A stretch of DNA of 64,000 bases from Bacteroidales bacterium (GCA_020636835.1 JACJXC010000009.1:62001-126000); one strand, 5' to 3'. Positions 25,976-34,355 are shown, counted from the first letter of the stretch. The notes: generated by a model not told the origin, from the letters alone. A program made the numbers and translations.

Positions 25976-26818
25976 ATGAAAAAACTATTGTACATCGCAG
26001 CAGTTCTCCTAATGTTAGGAAATGCTTTGCAAGCTCAGGAAACCTATACCGTAACCCGAATCAACGGTAAGGTTACAAACTTTAAAACAGGTATACAGCT
26101 TAAGGCCGGAGATGTGCTCCAACCCACCGATCGGGTTACGTTTGATTCGTTCGACTCATACATCATATCGATAAGCCAGAATATGGGTCGTTTTATGATG
26201 AAGATGCACCTACCCCCATCGCCCGAAGCCGTTCAGCAGCTAACCGTAACGGTTAAGGAAGTTGCAACGCCCACAAAGCGCCGCAGCCTAATGGCCGAAC
26301 GCTACAAACCGGATGAATCCGAAATATCGGACCTAAAAAGTTACTTTGGCAACGATAAATTTTCAGTGATTGGCAACGCAGTGTCAATTCCAGTAAATTC
26401 ATCCAATTACGTCATCGACGAAAATAAATTTATTGTATTCTACTACCGGGTAAACAACAATCCAGTATCAAAAAAGATTGGTTACGAGCACAATGCGCTA
26501 ATGATTGAAAAGGAGAAACTACTAACAACCAATGCGGGCAGTATTACCTCCAATGAAATTCCCAGTGTGGCCGTTTACCTTTACGAAAAGAACACCCGAT
26601 CCAGCGAGGAGATTACTAAATTCGATTTACTATTTGTTGATCAGGAAGCACTTACCAACGAGTTCTTCACCATACTGCCCATTTTACAACGTCAGAATAT
26701 GGCCAAGGACGGTATTAAGAAATACCTGATTGAATACTACTTCGATTTTTATGGCGCAACCGATTCGAAAACAATAAAGCAATTTGTTGATCAACTAGTA
26801 GATAATGCGAAAATCTAA
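25976..26818 (+). CDS. Exported protein of unknown function
   Basis: 280-residue protein with a clear signal peptide ('MKKLLYIAAVLLMLGNALQAQ', cleavage after 'LQA'). I do not recognise the mature part with certainty. The segment 'RINGKVTNFKTGIQLKAGDVLQPTDRVTF' (split here across residues 28-57) resembles the start of FecR-like domains, which often follow 'G.V......G..L..GD.L......'. After a short basic linker the C-terminal half has alternating beta segments and a final helical stretch. The gene is a single unit ending at a strong bidirectional terminator. Location is probably periplasmic. Confidence 0.6.
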   Translation: MKKLLYIAAVLLMLGNALQAQETYTVTRINGKVTNFKTGIQLKAGDVLQPTDRVTFDSFDSYIISISQNMGRFMMKMHLPPSPEAVQQLTVTVKEVATPTKRRSLMAERYKPDESEISDLKSYFGNDKFSVIGNAVSIPVNSSNYVIDENKFIVFYYRVNNNPVSKKIGYEHNALMIEKEKLLTTNAGSITSNEIPSVAVYLYEKNTRSSEEITKFDLLFVDQEALTNEFFTILPILQRQNMAKDGIKKYLIEYYFDFYGATDSKTIKQFVDQLVDNAKI

Positions 26819-26835
26819 CATAAGCAGAAAGCAGA

Positions 26836-26862
26836 AAACGGGAGGCCACTAGCCTCCCGTTT
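26836..26862. terminator. Bidirectional terminator
   Basis: An 11-bp stem AAACGGGAGGC/GCCTCCCGTTT with loop CACTA between convergent stops at 26818 and 26869. Confidence 0.85.
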
Positions 26863-26868
26863 CTGTTT

Positions 26869-27342
26869 CTATTCAATTTGCATCCTACTAATTAATTCAG
26901 ATATGGCACCATCATCAATTTTCGAAGTAGTTTGAGAAACCCCAGAAATCTTCTTTACCAGAAACCGCTCAATAAAATTCATCCTTTCTATGATAAATTC
27001 CCCACCAACAACCCTCTGGCTTATGGCATGGTTGCGAATAACTTCGGGGAATGCCATTTTCAACTCGTTATCGAATTCAGGCTCGTTCATTGCACAGATA
27101 AAAAGACCCACACGCATTTGTAAAAGTTGAACCATATTAGTATTGCAGAACTCCCTCACCTTTCGCTGAATACTTCCGGCATGGATTGAACCACCAATTA
27201 TCACCTGCTGAAACTGGCTTAAATCGATATGGGCACTCTTCTTGAGGTTAATTAGGGTTGCCCGGTCCAACCTTGAGGCAATTATATTTGCCACCTTCTC
27301 GGTTGTTCCATGCGATGTAGCATAAATAATGGCAGTTTCCAT
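26869..27342 (-). CDS. Flavodoxin-domain protein (HemG-like)
   Basis: 157-residue flavodoxin-like protein. The FMN phosphate-binding loop is 'YATSHGTTEKVA' at residues 7-18, and the second FMN-contact region is 'VIIGGSIHAGSIQRKVREF'. Length and pattern fit the menaquinone-dependent protoporphyrinogen oxidase HemG/flavodoxin_5 group. No other haem-synthesis gene is near, so a general flavodoxin role is equally possible. Its start lies 53 bp from the stop of the GATase1-like lipoprotein gene on the same strand. Confidence 0.75.
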   Translation of the reverse strand: METAIIYATSHGTTEKVANIIASRLDRATLINLKKSAHIDLSQFQQVIIGGSIHAGSIQRKVREFCNTNMVQLLQMRVGLFICAMNEPEFDNELKMAFPEVIRNHAISQRVVGGEFIIERMNFIERFLVKKISGVSQTTSKIDDGAISELISRMQIE

Positions 27343-27395
27343 GTGTTACTTATAAAACATGAATTAATAATCCTATAGGCATGGATTACCATGCT

Positions 27396-28514
27396 TTAGA
27401 TTCCATGTAAAAACTCTAACGCATCATCCATAACCTTTTTAGCATCGGCATTAGTTTCGTTTTGGCTTGCAGACTTTAAATCGGGCAGATAGTGTGAAAA
27501 CTCTGAATTTGCAATGTACTGTGCTGCACGGCTACGCACCTCGGCTGAGGAATCGTAAAGCAATCCTTGCACCCAGCGCTTGGCATCCCACGATACACTT
27601 TGCTCAAGCCAGTTCAACGCTTCAATTTTTTCGGCTGATGTTCCGTATAGGAATTTCTTGTAGCAATCGGCCTCCAGACTAAGCATATCCTTGGTGAAAA
27701 GAATCTCCTTTTCGAAAAGCGTTGGCCTAACAGCATTCTGGCTATACTGCACAAACTCCTTGTTAATTGTCCACCTAACCATTCTTGGTATCAACCAACG
27801 CATACCGGGAGTTGCCTCCGGGTGCGCAATTGTGCTGAATACCCGGCCTTTTCCAAAGTTATTGCCAATAAAGAATGGCTTATTGTTGGTTGTATTTGAT
27901 GGTGCACCCCCCTCTTCGTGAACATCGCTTTGCATAATTGCAATGGTTTCGAACGAAATTGAATCGGGAGCATCAACAAAAACTGGACCTTCGTAGTACA
28001 CAACATAGTTGGTGTCTCTACTGGCAAGCTCGGGGAATATGGTTTTACCCTGCTCCGTTAAAGTGAACTTTGCCACACCATGACCACGGTTGTCGTGCTC
28101 AATATCGATGGCCTGAGCCCCATTAATTGCAATACTTGCATATCCGGGAGTATTGGAGAAAAGATACGCTCCAGCGCAAATACCGACAGCACCCTTGCCA
28201 GAAGCAATAAATGATTTAATCCGTTGCTGATTTTCATAGCCAAGATTTAGAAACTGGCGACTACCTCCACCACCGGGAATAATTATTGCATCGAGGGTAT
28301 CGAGGCAACCCGCAGCAATGTCGGAAGTTGTAATGGTCAATACTATCATTTCCTTATCAATCTTAATGGCCTCAACGGTTTCCCAAACACAGGTTTGCGC
28401 ACCACCGTGGCCATCAAAAACCCCAACGCGTATAAAACTATCAACTTTACTGCTGTTTTTACATGAGATAAAAAGAGCAAAAACTAAGGAGAGTAAGAGA
28501 ATTGTTTTTTTCAT
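27396..28514 (-). CDS. BPL_N/GATase1-like lipoprotein with HEAT-like C-terminus
   Basis: 372-residue lipoprotein (lipobox 'LFISC', Cys18). Residues ~27-260 resemble the biotin-protein-ligase N-terminal/class I glutamine amidotransferase fold: 'AIIIPGGGGSRQFLN' and the nucleophile elbow 'GICAGAYLF' with Cys113, plus a later 'FFIGNNFGKGRVFSTIAHPEAT' containing a possible catalytic His. The last ~100 residues look like HEAT repeats ('LLYDSSAEVRSRAAQYIANS'). I start it at ATG 28514, where signal peptide and lipobox are intact. It is 67 bp downstream of the nitroreductase-like gene, so it may belong to the same transcript. Activity unknown. Confidence 0.75.
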   Translation of the reverse strand: MKKTILLLSLVFALFISCKNSSKVDSFIRVGVFDGHGGAQTCVWETVEAIKIDKEMIVLTITTSDIAAGCLDTLDAIIIPGGGGSRQFLNLGYENQQRIKSFIASGKGAVGICAGAYLFSNTPGYASIAINGAQAIDIEHDNRGHGVAKFTLTEQGKTIFPELASRDTNYVVYYEGPVFVDAPDSISFETIAIMQSDVHEEGGAPSNTTNNKPFFIGNNFGKGRVFSTIAHPEATPGMRWLIPRMVRWTINKEFVQYSQNAVRPTLFEKEILFTKDMLSLEADCYKKFLYGTSAEKIEALNWLEQSVSWDAKRWVQGLLYDSSAEVRSRAAQYIANSEFSHYLPDLKSASQNETNADAKKVMDDALEFLHGI

Positions 28515-28581
28515 CTTCGTTTTTTTTACAAATTTATATAAAAACAATTCTCGAGATATGAATAAAGTCATTGTTTGCAGG

Positions 28582-29667
28582 TCAATTTTTAATAATTATA
28601 TCCTCAACAGACCTACGAACACTACTCGATTTGCTTGTTTCTTTCACATACCCAATCCGTGCAACAAACAGAATAACACCCTTAGGCATTAGCCTTTCAT
28701 TTGCCTTAATTTCAAAATTCTTTTCCTCAATCATTTGGTTCATTGGGTGAAAGCCTAAGCCAAGTTTTGTGCAGACAATATTTATTTGTTCGTAGATACG
28801 TCCTGTGTATATCCAGTTTTCAGGGGTGTCTTCGGTTTGCGAAATAAGTATCCAACCAGCACAATTATCAACTTGCATTTTTGTTTTTTCAATTCCTTTA
28901 TCAACAAATGATTGTTTTTTGGAATCGTCAGGTTTAAAGAAGTTCCGAACCATAAAGCCTCCAAAACCTTTAATTCCCATACCGCCAGTGGTTAGCCCGT
29001 CGCGGTTGGCTTTCACATCGGCATTTGAGAAACGAATCCAAGCTGCTAGTTCGTTCTTTGCATCCTCATTATTTGCTTGCTTTGAGTACGCTTCGAGGGT
29101 TTTGGTTGATATGTATTTCCCTTTGTCCGAAATGGCAGGAATAAATATCACGTTAGTAAAACTTTCAGAGATAAGTTTTAAGTCATTTTCGTTTACTGGC
29201 CTGATTTCAAATGGAGTTCGCGTAGTTTTTCGATTTTCCAAATCAACCAAGTTGAAGTTTGTCTTTTCGGTTCTGCTTAACTTAATAATTGCAGCAAGAG
29301 TATCGGTTGGTTTTTGAGCCATTATTTTTATATCAGCATTGTACCCCAAACTTCCTGAGGCTAAATAGATGTTCTCGATAAATGCTCCAAGCGAGATAAA
29401 TAAACCTCTACGTGTTGGGTCAACAATTTTTAGATGCCTAAGAGTATCGGCGTAAACTTCCATTGTGTAATCGTCAATCACCTTAACCTTCCAGGGCTGT
29501 GTGTTATGCGAATTCCCAGCTAGCGATGCGTAGTAAAGAATCCTGTACACATCGCTCTTATCGTTCAGGTTTTCCTCAAAATCGCTCCTCGATGTTGAGG
29601 TGCAAGCACAGCCAAATACGGAGAATACCATAGTTGCTAAAATTAAGTGGTTTATTATCCTGTTCAT
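28582..29667 (-). CDS. Acg/nitroreductase-family lipoprotein
   Basis: 361-residue protein of the Acg-type nitroreductase fold (FMN-binding). The N-terminus has a lipobox 'SVFGC' (Cys20), so it is an exported lipoprotein, unusual for nitroreductases. FMN-fold landmarks are 'ASLAGNSHNTQPWKV', 'RRGLFISLGAFIENIYLAS', 'RKTTRTPFEIRPV', the active-site-side stretch 'GLGFHPMNQMIEEKN' and 'GVILFVARIGYVKE'. It is third in an operon with an outer-membrane-barrel-like protein (three bases upstream) and a DUF2271-like lipoprotein, behind an FNR-type promoter. Extracytoplasmic flavin redox activity is inferred. Confidence 0.75.
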   Translation of the reverse strand: MNRIINHLILATMVFSVFGCACTSTSRSDFEENLNDKSDVYRILYYASLAGNSHNTQPWKVKVIDDYTMEVYADTLRHLKIVDPTRRGLFISLGAFIENIYLASGSLGYNADIKIMAQKPTDTLAAIIKLSRTEKTNFNLVDLENRKTTRTPFEIRPVNENDLKLISESFTNVIFIPAISDKGKYISTKTLEAYSKQANNEDAKNELAAWIRFSNADVKANRDGLTTGGMGIKGFGGFMVRNFFKPDDSKKQSFVDKGIEKTKMQVDNCAGWILISQTEDTPENWIYTGRIYEQINIVCTKLGLGFHPMNQMIEEKNFEIKANERLMPKGVILFVARIGYVKETSKSSSVRRSVEDIIIKN

Positions 29668-29670
29668 TTT

Positions 29671-30174
29671 CTATTTTATTTTAAATGAGTAAGTAATCAT
29701 TAAAAGCAGTGGGTTTTCCTTATAGGTTTCGTAAGCCGAAATATCACCTATAGATGTTTGTTTTTCTATAATATACCTGCGTTTTCCAAATTTTACACCA
29801 GCATTCAGGCCAATTTCATTTCGGCCAAAGCTATATGAAACACCGCTGTATAGGCCATAGTTAAAAACAGCGTAGCTATAATCGTAAGTTTTAACCCATT
29901 TTACTCCAGCCATAAGCCCTAGTGGAAATCGGAAGTGTTTTCTTTGAAGTTGGTAACTTGGCCAAACTTCCACTGAAAAATCGTTGTACTTTTTCTCAAT
30001 AAAGTTTGAAGATATTCCTATTGAAACAGGTACGTTTACTCTACTTATTGGTTCAAAGCTGTAACCAAACTGGAAGCCACTAATCCCCGCTCTTGTAAAT
30101 ACTGATGAATTCTGAGCAAAAGTTGAGGTTGCAAATAGTAGCAGAATGCTGATTATAATAGATATTCTTTTCAT
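29671..30174 (-). CDS. Small outer-membrane beta-barrel-like protein
   Basis: 167-residue protein with signal peptide ('MKRISIIISILLLFATSTFAQ'). The mature part alternates hydrophobic and polar residues in short strands with aromatic ends ('GFQFGYSFEPISRVNVPVSI', 'FRFPLGLMAGVKWVKTYD', 'YGLYSGVSYSFGRNEIGL'), and ends with 'LLLMITYSFKIK', consistent with an 8-stranded barrel closing on a C-terminal aromatic strand. No family name recognised. Middle gene of the FNR-box operon: 8 bp behind the DUF2271-like gene and three bases before the nitroreductase-like gene. Confidence 0.7.
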   Translation of the reverse strand: MKRISIIISILLLFATSTFAQNSSVFTRAGISGFQFGYSFEPISRVNVPVSIGISSNFIEKKYNDFSVEVWPSYQLQRKHFRFPLGLMAGVKWVKTYDYSYAVFNYGLYSGVSYSFGRNEIGLNAGVKFGKRRYIIEKQTSIGDISAYETYKENPLLLMITYSFKIK

Positions 30175-30182
30175 AGTGGAAG

Positions 30183-30899
30183 TTATTTGCGTTCAACAAT
30201 CACCTTACTTACAATATTCTTGGCCGAAGTAATCTCGTTAAGATTTGCATATAGATTTCCGTTGGAACCATCGGGGCTTGAGTGCCCAATCAGTTGAAGT
30301 TCCCAGTAATCTCGAGCCAAGTTCAAATCTATTCTTGCGCAGTAAACCAATGCTGGTTGTCCGCTCCCTTCGCCTCCGCCAGAGAAGTAGAAACTACCTT
30401 GCGGACTATTTTCTTTGTAGTACGAGTTAAAATCGACAGAGTGATTAAACTCTGCAAAAATTAAGTAGGTTGAATTCTGCGTTGGAGATACTTTTATAAA
30501 GTAATCGCCAGTAGGAGTTGCACCTGTAAGCCCATCGACAAGCGGATTACTCTTTGTTGGAAGGTATAATCCATCGGAGTAAACTACTCCTCGGTTGTGG
30601 CACCAGAATGGCAAAGCCTCTTTCCGTCGATTTCCTTTGTTGGCAATCCAACCCTCACGGGCTATTTTGTGGGTACAAAAAATTGTTCCTACATAGTTTG
30701 TGTCCAAATCGGTTAGCCAAACTGCAAATTGTGGCGGATTTTTCTTGTTTATCCCGAGGAATAGGGGAAAATCGTGAAGCCAATTATCACCTGAAATAAT
30801 CTTAATTTTTAGGTCGTTGTTTTGGAATTCAATTTCATCCTTTGAGCACGATGAAACCATTGCTGAAAGCAAAACGGAAATTAACAGTAACTTTCTCAT
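30183..30899 (-). CDS. DUF2271-like lipoprotein with flavinylation-type motif
   Basis: 238-residue lipoprotein (lipobox 'MVSSC', Cys18). The core resembles DUF2271 proteins: 'PPQFAVWLTDLDTNYVGTIF' near residue 55 and, at 122-128, 'DGLTGAT', which fits the D-x-x-(S/T)-G-A-(T/S) motif to which the ApbE transferase attaches FMN in NqrC/RnfG-type proteins. Thr128 would be the modified residue. The C-terminal part has 'RDYWELQLIGHSSPDGSNG'. First gene of an operon with a barrel protein and a nitroreductase-like lipoprotein, directly behind an FNR-type operator. DUF2271 assignment is by pattern only; no apbE gene is in the window. Confidence 0.65.
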   Translation of the reverse strand: MRKLLLISVLLSAMVSSCSKDEIEFQNNDLKIKIISGDNWLHDFPLFLGINKKNPPQFAVWLTDLDTNYVGTIFCTHKIAREGWIANKGNRRKEALPFWCHNRGVVYSDGLYLPTKSNPLVDGLTGATPTGDYFIKVSPTQNSTYLIFAEFNHSVDFNSYYKENSPQGSFYFSGGGEGSGQPALVYCARIDLNLARDYWELQLIGHSSPDGSNGNLYANLNEITSAKNIVSKVIVERK

Positions 30900-30921
30900 A
30901 GCGTTGCGTTTTATTACAGCG

Positions 30922-30929
30922 CAAAGGTA
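30922..30929 (-). promoter_or_regulatory. Promoter -7 element of the flavin-redox operon
   Basis: TACCTTTG on the minus strand, 23 bp before the ATG at 30899. The only upstream TTG is 14 bp away, so the -33 element is poorly placed, as is common at activator-dependent promoters; an FNR-type site lies where an activator would bind. Confidence 0.6.
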
Positions 30930-30952
30930 GAGGTGCTACTAGTCAAAAACAC

Positions 30953-30966
30953 TTGACGATAATCAA
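30953..30966. promoter_or_regulatory. FNR-type operator
   Basis: TTGAC-GATA-ATCAA: perfect TTGA/TCAA half-sites with N6 spacing and one mismatch to the FNR consensus TTGAT-N4-ATCAA. Its centre (30959.5) is about 41 bp upstream of the start point implied by the -7 box at 30922-30929, the position of a class II activator site. It lies nine bases after the stop of the Crp/Fnr gene, whose recognition helix has the E-x-x-S-R residues that read TTGA. Confidence 0.65.
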
Positions 30967-30974
30967 GAAAAACA

Positions 30975-31565
30975 TTAGAGGGTTCTACTCCTTATTCTAC
31001 TTAACGTTTCGGGTGTAACACCAAGGTACGATGCTAAGTACTGCAAAGGGATGTTTTTAATATACTCAGGGTACTCCTTGCAAAGCCAAAGGTAACGGTC
31101 CTGGGGCGAATCGTTTAAAAAACTCAGCAGGTGTTTCTCCGATGCAATAAAAGCCTGCTCGGAGAGCAATCGACCGAGGCGTTCAATTTTGGGGTAGTTA
31201 TCGTAGAGTTCGATAAGTTTCTTGTGTGAAATGGACAAAACCGACATCTGCTCCAAGCACTGAATGTTAACAATGGAGGGCTTTTGAAGAATAAAGCTGG
31301 TGAACGATGTTATGAAACCTGGGGCAAAGTAAAAATCGCTTGTAACCTCACTGCCATCGGGCTTAAAATGGTAAAACCGAACAAATCCCTCAGAAAGAAA
31401 GTACATTCTATCGGCAACTTTTCCGTTCTCAACTATTAGCTCCTTCCTTTTAAATTCGTCAATTTCAAAGTTTGCCAAAAGTTTTTCGAAATCGGGAGCA
31501 TCTAGAGCAAGGAACCGAGAAACAAAATTCCGAAGAATAACTATCGATTTATCAATATTTTTCAT
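30975..31565 (-). CDS. Crp/Fnr family transcription regulator
   Basis: 196-residue regulator with an N-terminal cyclic-nucleotide-binding-type barrel ('ELIVENGKVADRMYFLSEGF', 'YFAPGFITSF') and a C-terminal winged helix ('IPLQYLASYLGVTPETLSRIR'). Recognition-helix residues Glu186, Ser189 and Arg190 match those in FNR/CRP that contact TTGA half-sites. There is no N-terminal cysteine cluster, so it is not an Fe-S FNR; the effector may be a nucleotide, haem or something else. It is upstream of, and in the same orientation as, the operon beginning at 30899, with an FNR-type site in between. A -7-like TATTTTTG occurs at 31598-31605 on the minus strand. Confidence 0.88.
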   Translation of the reverse strand: MKNIDKSIVILRNFVSRFLALDAPDFEKLLANFEIDEFKRKELIVENGKVADRMYFLSEGFVRFYHFKPDGSEVTSDFYFAPGFITSFTSFILQKPSIVNIQCLEQMSVLSISHKKLIELYDNYPKIERLGRLLSEQAFIASEKHLLSFLNDSPQDRYLWLCKEYPEYIKNIPLQYLASYLGVTPETLSRIRSRTL

Positions 31566-31818
31566 GAGTACAAAACCAGTCTATGTGTTTCATTTTTCAA
31601 AAATAACCAATAATTGAATAATACTAAGAATAAATGTAATAGCAATATACTCAATACTTATCTCGACATCCAAGTTAATTACATTGAATATCGGCACAAA
31701 ATCAAACATCAAATTGAAAAACTAAAAAACAATAAAAACCGCAAGAATAAACCAACAATAAAATCAAAGCGCCTCGGGGCGGAAAACTTTTCCTATTTTT
31801 ACAAAAAAAAGACGAGTT

Positions 31819-33060
31819 GTGAGATTTGAGAACTACCTAGCAAAACGATTTTTGAGCGGATCCGACGGAGTTGGGCTGTCGAAACCATTCATACGCATCA
31901 CCATTACGTCAATCGCCCTAAGCCTGGCCATAATGATTGTGGCCATTGCGGTGATTGTGGGGTTTAAGCATGAGATCAAATCAAAGGTTGTTGGATTCGG
32001 CAGCCACATACAAATAACGAATTACGACAGCAACCAGTCGTTCGAGACCAACCCAATACCTGCAAACCTCGACTGCATGCACGATGTTGCAAGAATCGAA
32101 GGCATTCAGCACATCCAGGTTTACGGTACCAAGGCGGGAATTATTAAAACTCAAAGCGATATACAAGGCGTGGTACTAAAAGGCGTAGCATCGGACTACA
32201 ACTGGTCGTTTTTTTCGCAAAACCTGGTTGAAGGAAGCTGCCCTCAGATTAACGATACAGCATCCACCAACCAAACGCTGATATCGAGAACGCTTGCCAA
32301 TCTTTTAAAACTAAAAATTAACGACACCTACGACATCTTCTTTGTTCAGGAACCGCTCCGCTTCAGGAGGTTTAAGGTTACGGGCATTTATGATACCAAA
32401 ATGCCCGAATTCGACAAAATGTTTGTTCTTTGCGATTTACGACATATCCAAAAATTAAATGGATGGGCAGCAAATCAAGTGTCGGGCTACGAACTACTAG
32501 TCGATAACCTCGACAACGTGGAGGATTTAGCTATTGAGGTTGACGACATTGTGGGCTTCATCTTTTTAGATGACGACTCGCGGCTTAAGGTTCAAAGCAT
32601 TGCAGAACTGTACCCCAACATCTTCGACTGGTTGGGACTACAAGATGTGAATGCAACCGTGCTAATTATTCTAATGCTACTGGTGGCAGGCATTAACATG
32701 ATTTCGGGATTGCTAATTATTATCCTGGAGCGAACCGGAACCATCGGATTACTCAAGGCAATTGGGGCTAACAACGAAAGCATTCGTAAGGTATTCCTCA
32801 TACAGGCAGCCTACATCATGTTCAAGGGGTTAATTATTGGCACAATACTCGGCATCAGCCTTTGCCTACTACAAAAACAGTTCGGTATAGTAAAACTCGA
32901 CGAACAGTACTACTTTCTGGCAGAGGTTCCCATTAGTTTAAATGGGCTACACGTTCTGGCGCTCAACCTAACCGCCTTTGTTGTGGGAATGGGCATGCTA
33001 GTTGTTCCATCGATGGTTGTTTCGCGCATAAGCCCCGATAAAACTCTAAAGTTCGATTAA
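31819..33060 (+). CDS. FtsX/LolE-type ABC transporter permease
   Basis: 413-residue membrane protein of the FtsX/MacB/LolCE type (four TM segments: one near the N-terminus, 'ITSIALSLAIMIVAIAVIVGF', a large periplasmic MacB-PCD-like domain, then three near the C-terminus including 'ATVLIILMLLVAGINMISGL' and 'MFKGLIIGTILGISLCLLQ'). LolC/LolE work with the LolD ATPase to release lipoproteins from the inner membrane. The N-terminal 'FENYLAKRFLSGSDGVG' fits the Bacteroidota LolE-like group. The start is GTG 31819. No LolD-type ATPase is adjacent. Confidence 0.85.
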   Translation: MRFENYLAKRFLSGSDGVGLSKPFIRITITSIALSLAIMIVAIAVIVGFKHEIKSKVVGFGSHIQITNYDSNQSFETNPIPANLDCMHDVARIEGIQHIQVYGTKAGIIKTQSDIQGVVLKGVASDYNWSFFSQNLVEGSCPQINDTASTNQTLISRTLANLLKLKINDTYDIFFVQEPLRFRRFKVTGIYDTKMPEFDKMFVLCDLRHIQKLNGWAANQVSGYELLVDNLDNVEDLAIEVDDIVGFIFLDDDSRLKVQSIAELYPNIFDWLGLQDVNATVLIILMLLVAGINMISGLLIIILERTGTIGLLKAIGANNESIRKVFLIQAAYIMFKGLIIGTILGISLCLLQKQFGIVKLDEQYYFLAEVPISLNGLHVLALNLTAFVVGMGMLVVPSMVVSRISPDKTLKFD

Positions 33061-33088
33061 TCGCATTGTAACAGATAGGAAAACAAGA

Positions 33089-34129
33089 CTACAAATACCC
33101 ATACACATCGGCCACATAGGTTAAGTACCACGATAGTAAAAACGCTATCATCGGTGCAATTAGCCACATCACAAAGAATTTGCGAACCTCGGTTTTGCGG
33201 AATATGTTTTTAGGCCCCAACCGGGCAACCCCTATTCCAAGGATAGCCGCCACATTCAACTGCACCAGCGAGGTGGGAATACCCTTAAATATAGATGCGG
33301 CAAGTAGTAGCGAAGCAGAAATAAAGGCTATCACAACAGCTTCGATTTTACCGAAAAGGAAAAGTTCCTTGCCGGTATTCCGCAGAATTTTATCGCCGAA
33401 AATAGAACTCCCAATACCAAAACTAGGAGCAACAACCATGGTTGCCATAATCATGATAAGAGTAAGCACACGCCCATGCGCATTTCCCAAATGCAACTCG
33501 TTAAGTGTCATGGTGGTTAACGGGCCACTGGCATTTGCCACGTTGTTAGCGCCAATGGAAAAAGCCACATACATCGACATTGCAATAATAGCCCACCTTA
33601 GGAGGTAATGCCCGTTTAACTTGGCCGAAATGGTGTACCCTCGTCGCCTCAACGGCTTATATATATACTTACCAATAAGAAAACTAAGCACAAAGGCAAT
33701 TATGGGCAGAATAAACCAGGTGGGAATTACCTCGGTGAATATTTTTTTCGAGGCAAACTCGTGAAAGTATAAACCTGGAGCAATAATGGCAAGCACTGTT
33801 GACTGGCTTGTGGATTGGGGCACCCCAAATAGATTGGCAATTAATAGCGATATGGCCACTGCAAACAGAATAATGGAAACCTGGGCATAGTTCATCAGAG
33901 CCGGGTTAATTAACCCTTCGCCTACCGTTTTGGCGGTTGCCTTTCCGGCAATAATTGCCCCCAAAAACACCATAAACCCAAACAAGCCCGGAATAGCACT
34001 CTTCTTAAGCACATTGGCACCATAGGCAGCCGAAAACGATGGGCCAGTTCCACTCCCCCCCATTGTTAATGCCAAAAACATTGAAATCAGAAAGGGAATT
34101 ATCAAATGGCTAAAAATAAGAGCATCCAT
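33089..34129 (-). CDS. PiT family inorganic phosphate transporter
   Basis: 346-residue membrane protein of the PiT/Pho-4 family, a low-affinity phosphate symporter. The duplicated signature is present: 'LALTMGGSGTGPSFSAAYGANVLKK' near residue 18 (in two blocks) and 'VAFSIGANNVANASGPL' near 185, with about ten TM segments. The usual DUF47/PhoU-like partner gene is not adjacent. A TATATTTG -7 box lies 30 bp upstream of the ATG. Confidence 0.9.
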   Translation of the reverse strand: MDALIFSHLIIPFLISMFLALTMGGSGTGPSFSAAYGANVLKKSAIPGLFGFMVFLGAIIAGKATAKTVGEGLINPALMNYAQVSIILFAVAISLLIANLFGVPQSTSQSTVLAIIAPGLYFHEFASKKIFTEVIPTWFILPIIAFVLSFLIGKYIYKPLRRRGYTISAKLNGHYLLRWAIIAMSMYVAFSIGANNVANASGPLTTMTLNELHLGNAHGRVLTLIMIMATMVVAPSFGIGSSIFGDKILRNTGKELFLFGKIEAVVIAFISASLLLAASIFKGIPTSLVQLNVAAILGIGVARLGPKNIFRKTEVRKFFVMWLIAPMIAFLLSWYLTYVADVYGYL

Positions 34130-34158
34130 GAATTTCTACAGTTTAATACATATACTTA

Positions 34159-34191
34159 CAAATATATGGTTTACGATTGGTTAACTAACAA
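34159..34191 (-). promoter_or_regulatory. Promoter of the PiT gene
   Basis: Minus strand TATATTTG (34159-34166) with TTG at 34189-34191 and a 22-bp spacer, a slightly long but acceptable Bacteroidota -33/-7 pair. Confidence 0.45.
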
Positions 34192-34304
34192 AAAAACAAA
34201 CAACATAACCCGATTCGGGAAATAACAAGACCCTGATCGCAAAATATTCGGATTGAAAATCAAGCACATAAATGATTAATCAATTAATTATCACCCATAC
34301 CAAA

Positions 34305-34318
34305 TTGATATGTATCAA
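34305..34318. promoter_or_regulatory. FNR-type box TTGAT-N4-ATCAA
   Basis: Exact match to the TTGAT-N4-ATCAA consensus of FNR/CRP-type regulators, in the gap between two divergent genes. Its centre is about 105 bp upstream of the start point implied for AsmA and about 155 bp from that for PiT, so a role for either is uncertain. Confidence 0.4.
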
Positions 34319-34355
34319 GCGAATATTGCCTAATCACAAACAACTATTAACGATT

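Noticed and set aside
27379..27394. Hairpin GCATGG-ATTA-CCATGC near the HemG-like gene
   Set aside because: Only 6 bp with no T-run; too weak to call as terminator or operator.
31614..31829. Plus-strand ORF of 71 codons, Lys/Asn-rich
   Set aside because: Composition mirrors the AT-rich intergenic DNA, no ribosome-binding site or domain, and it overlaps the start of the FtsX/LolE-type gene.
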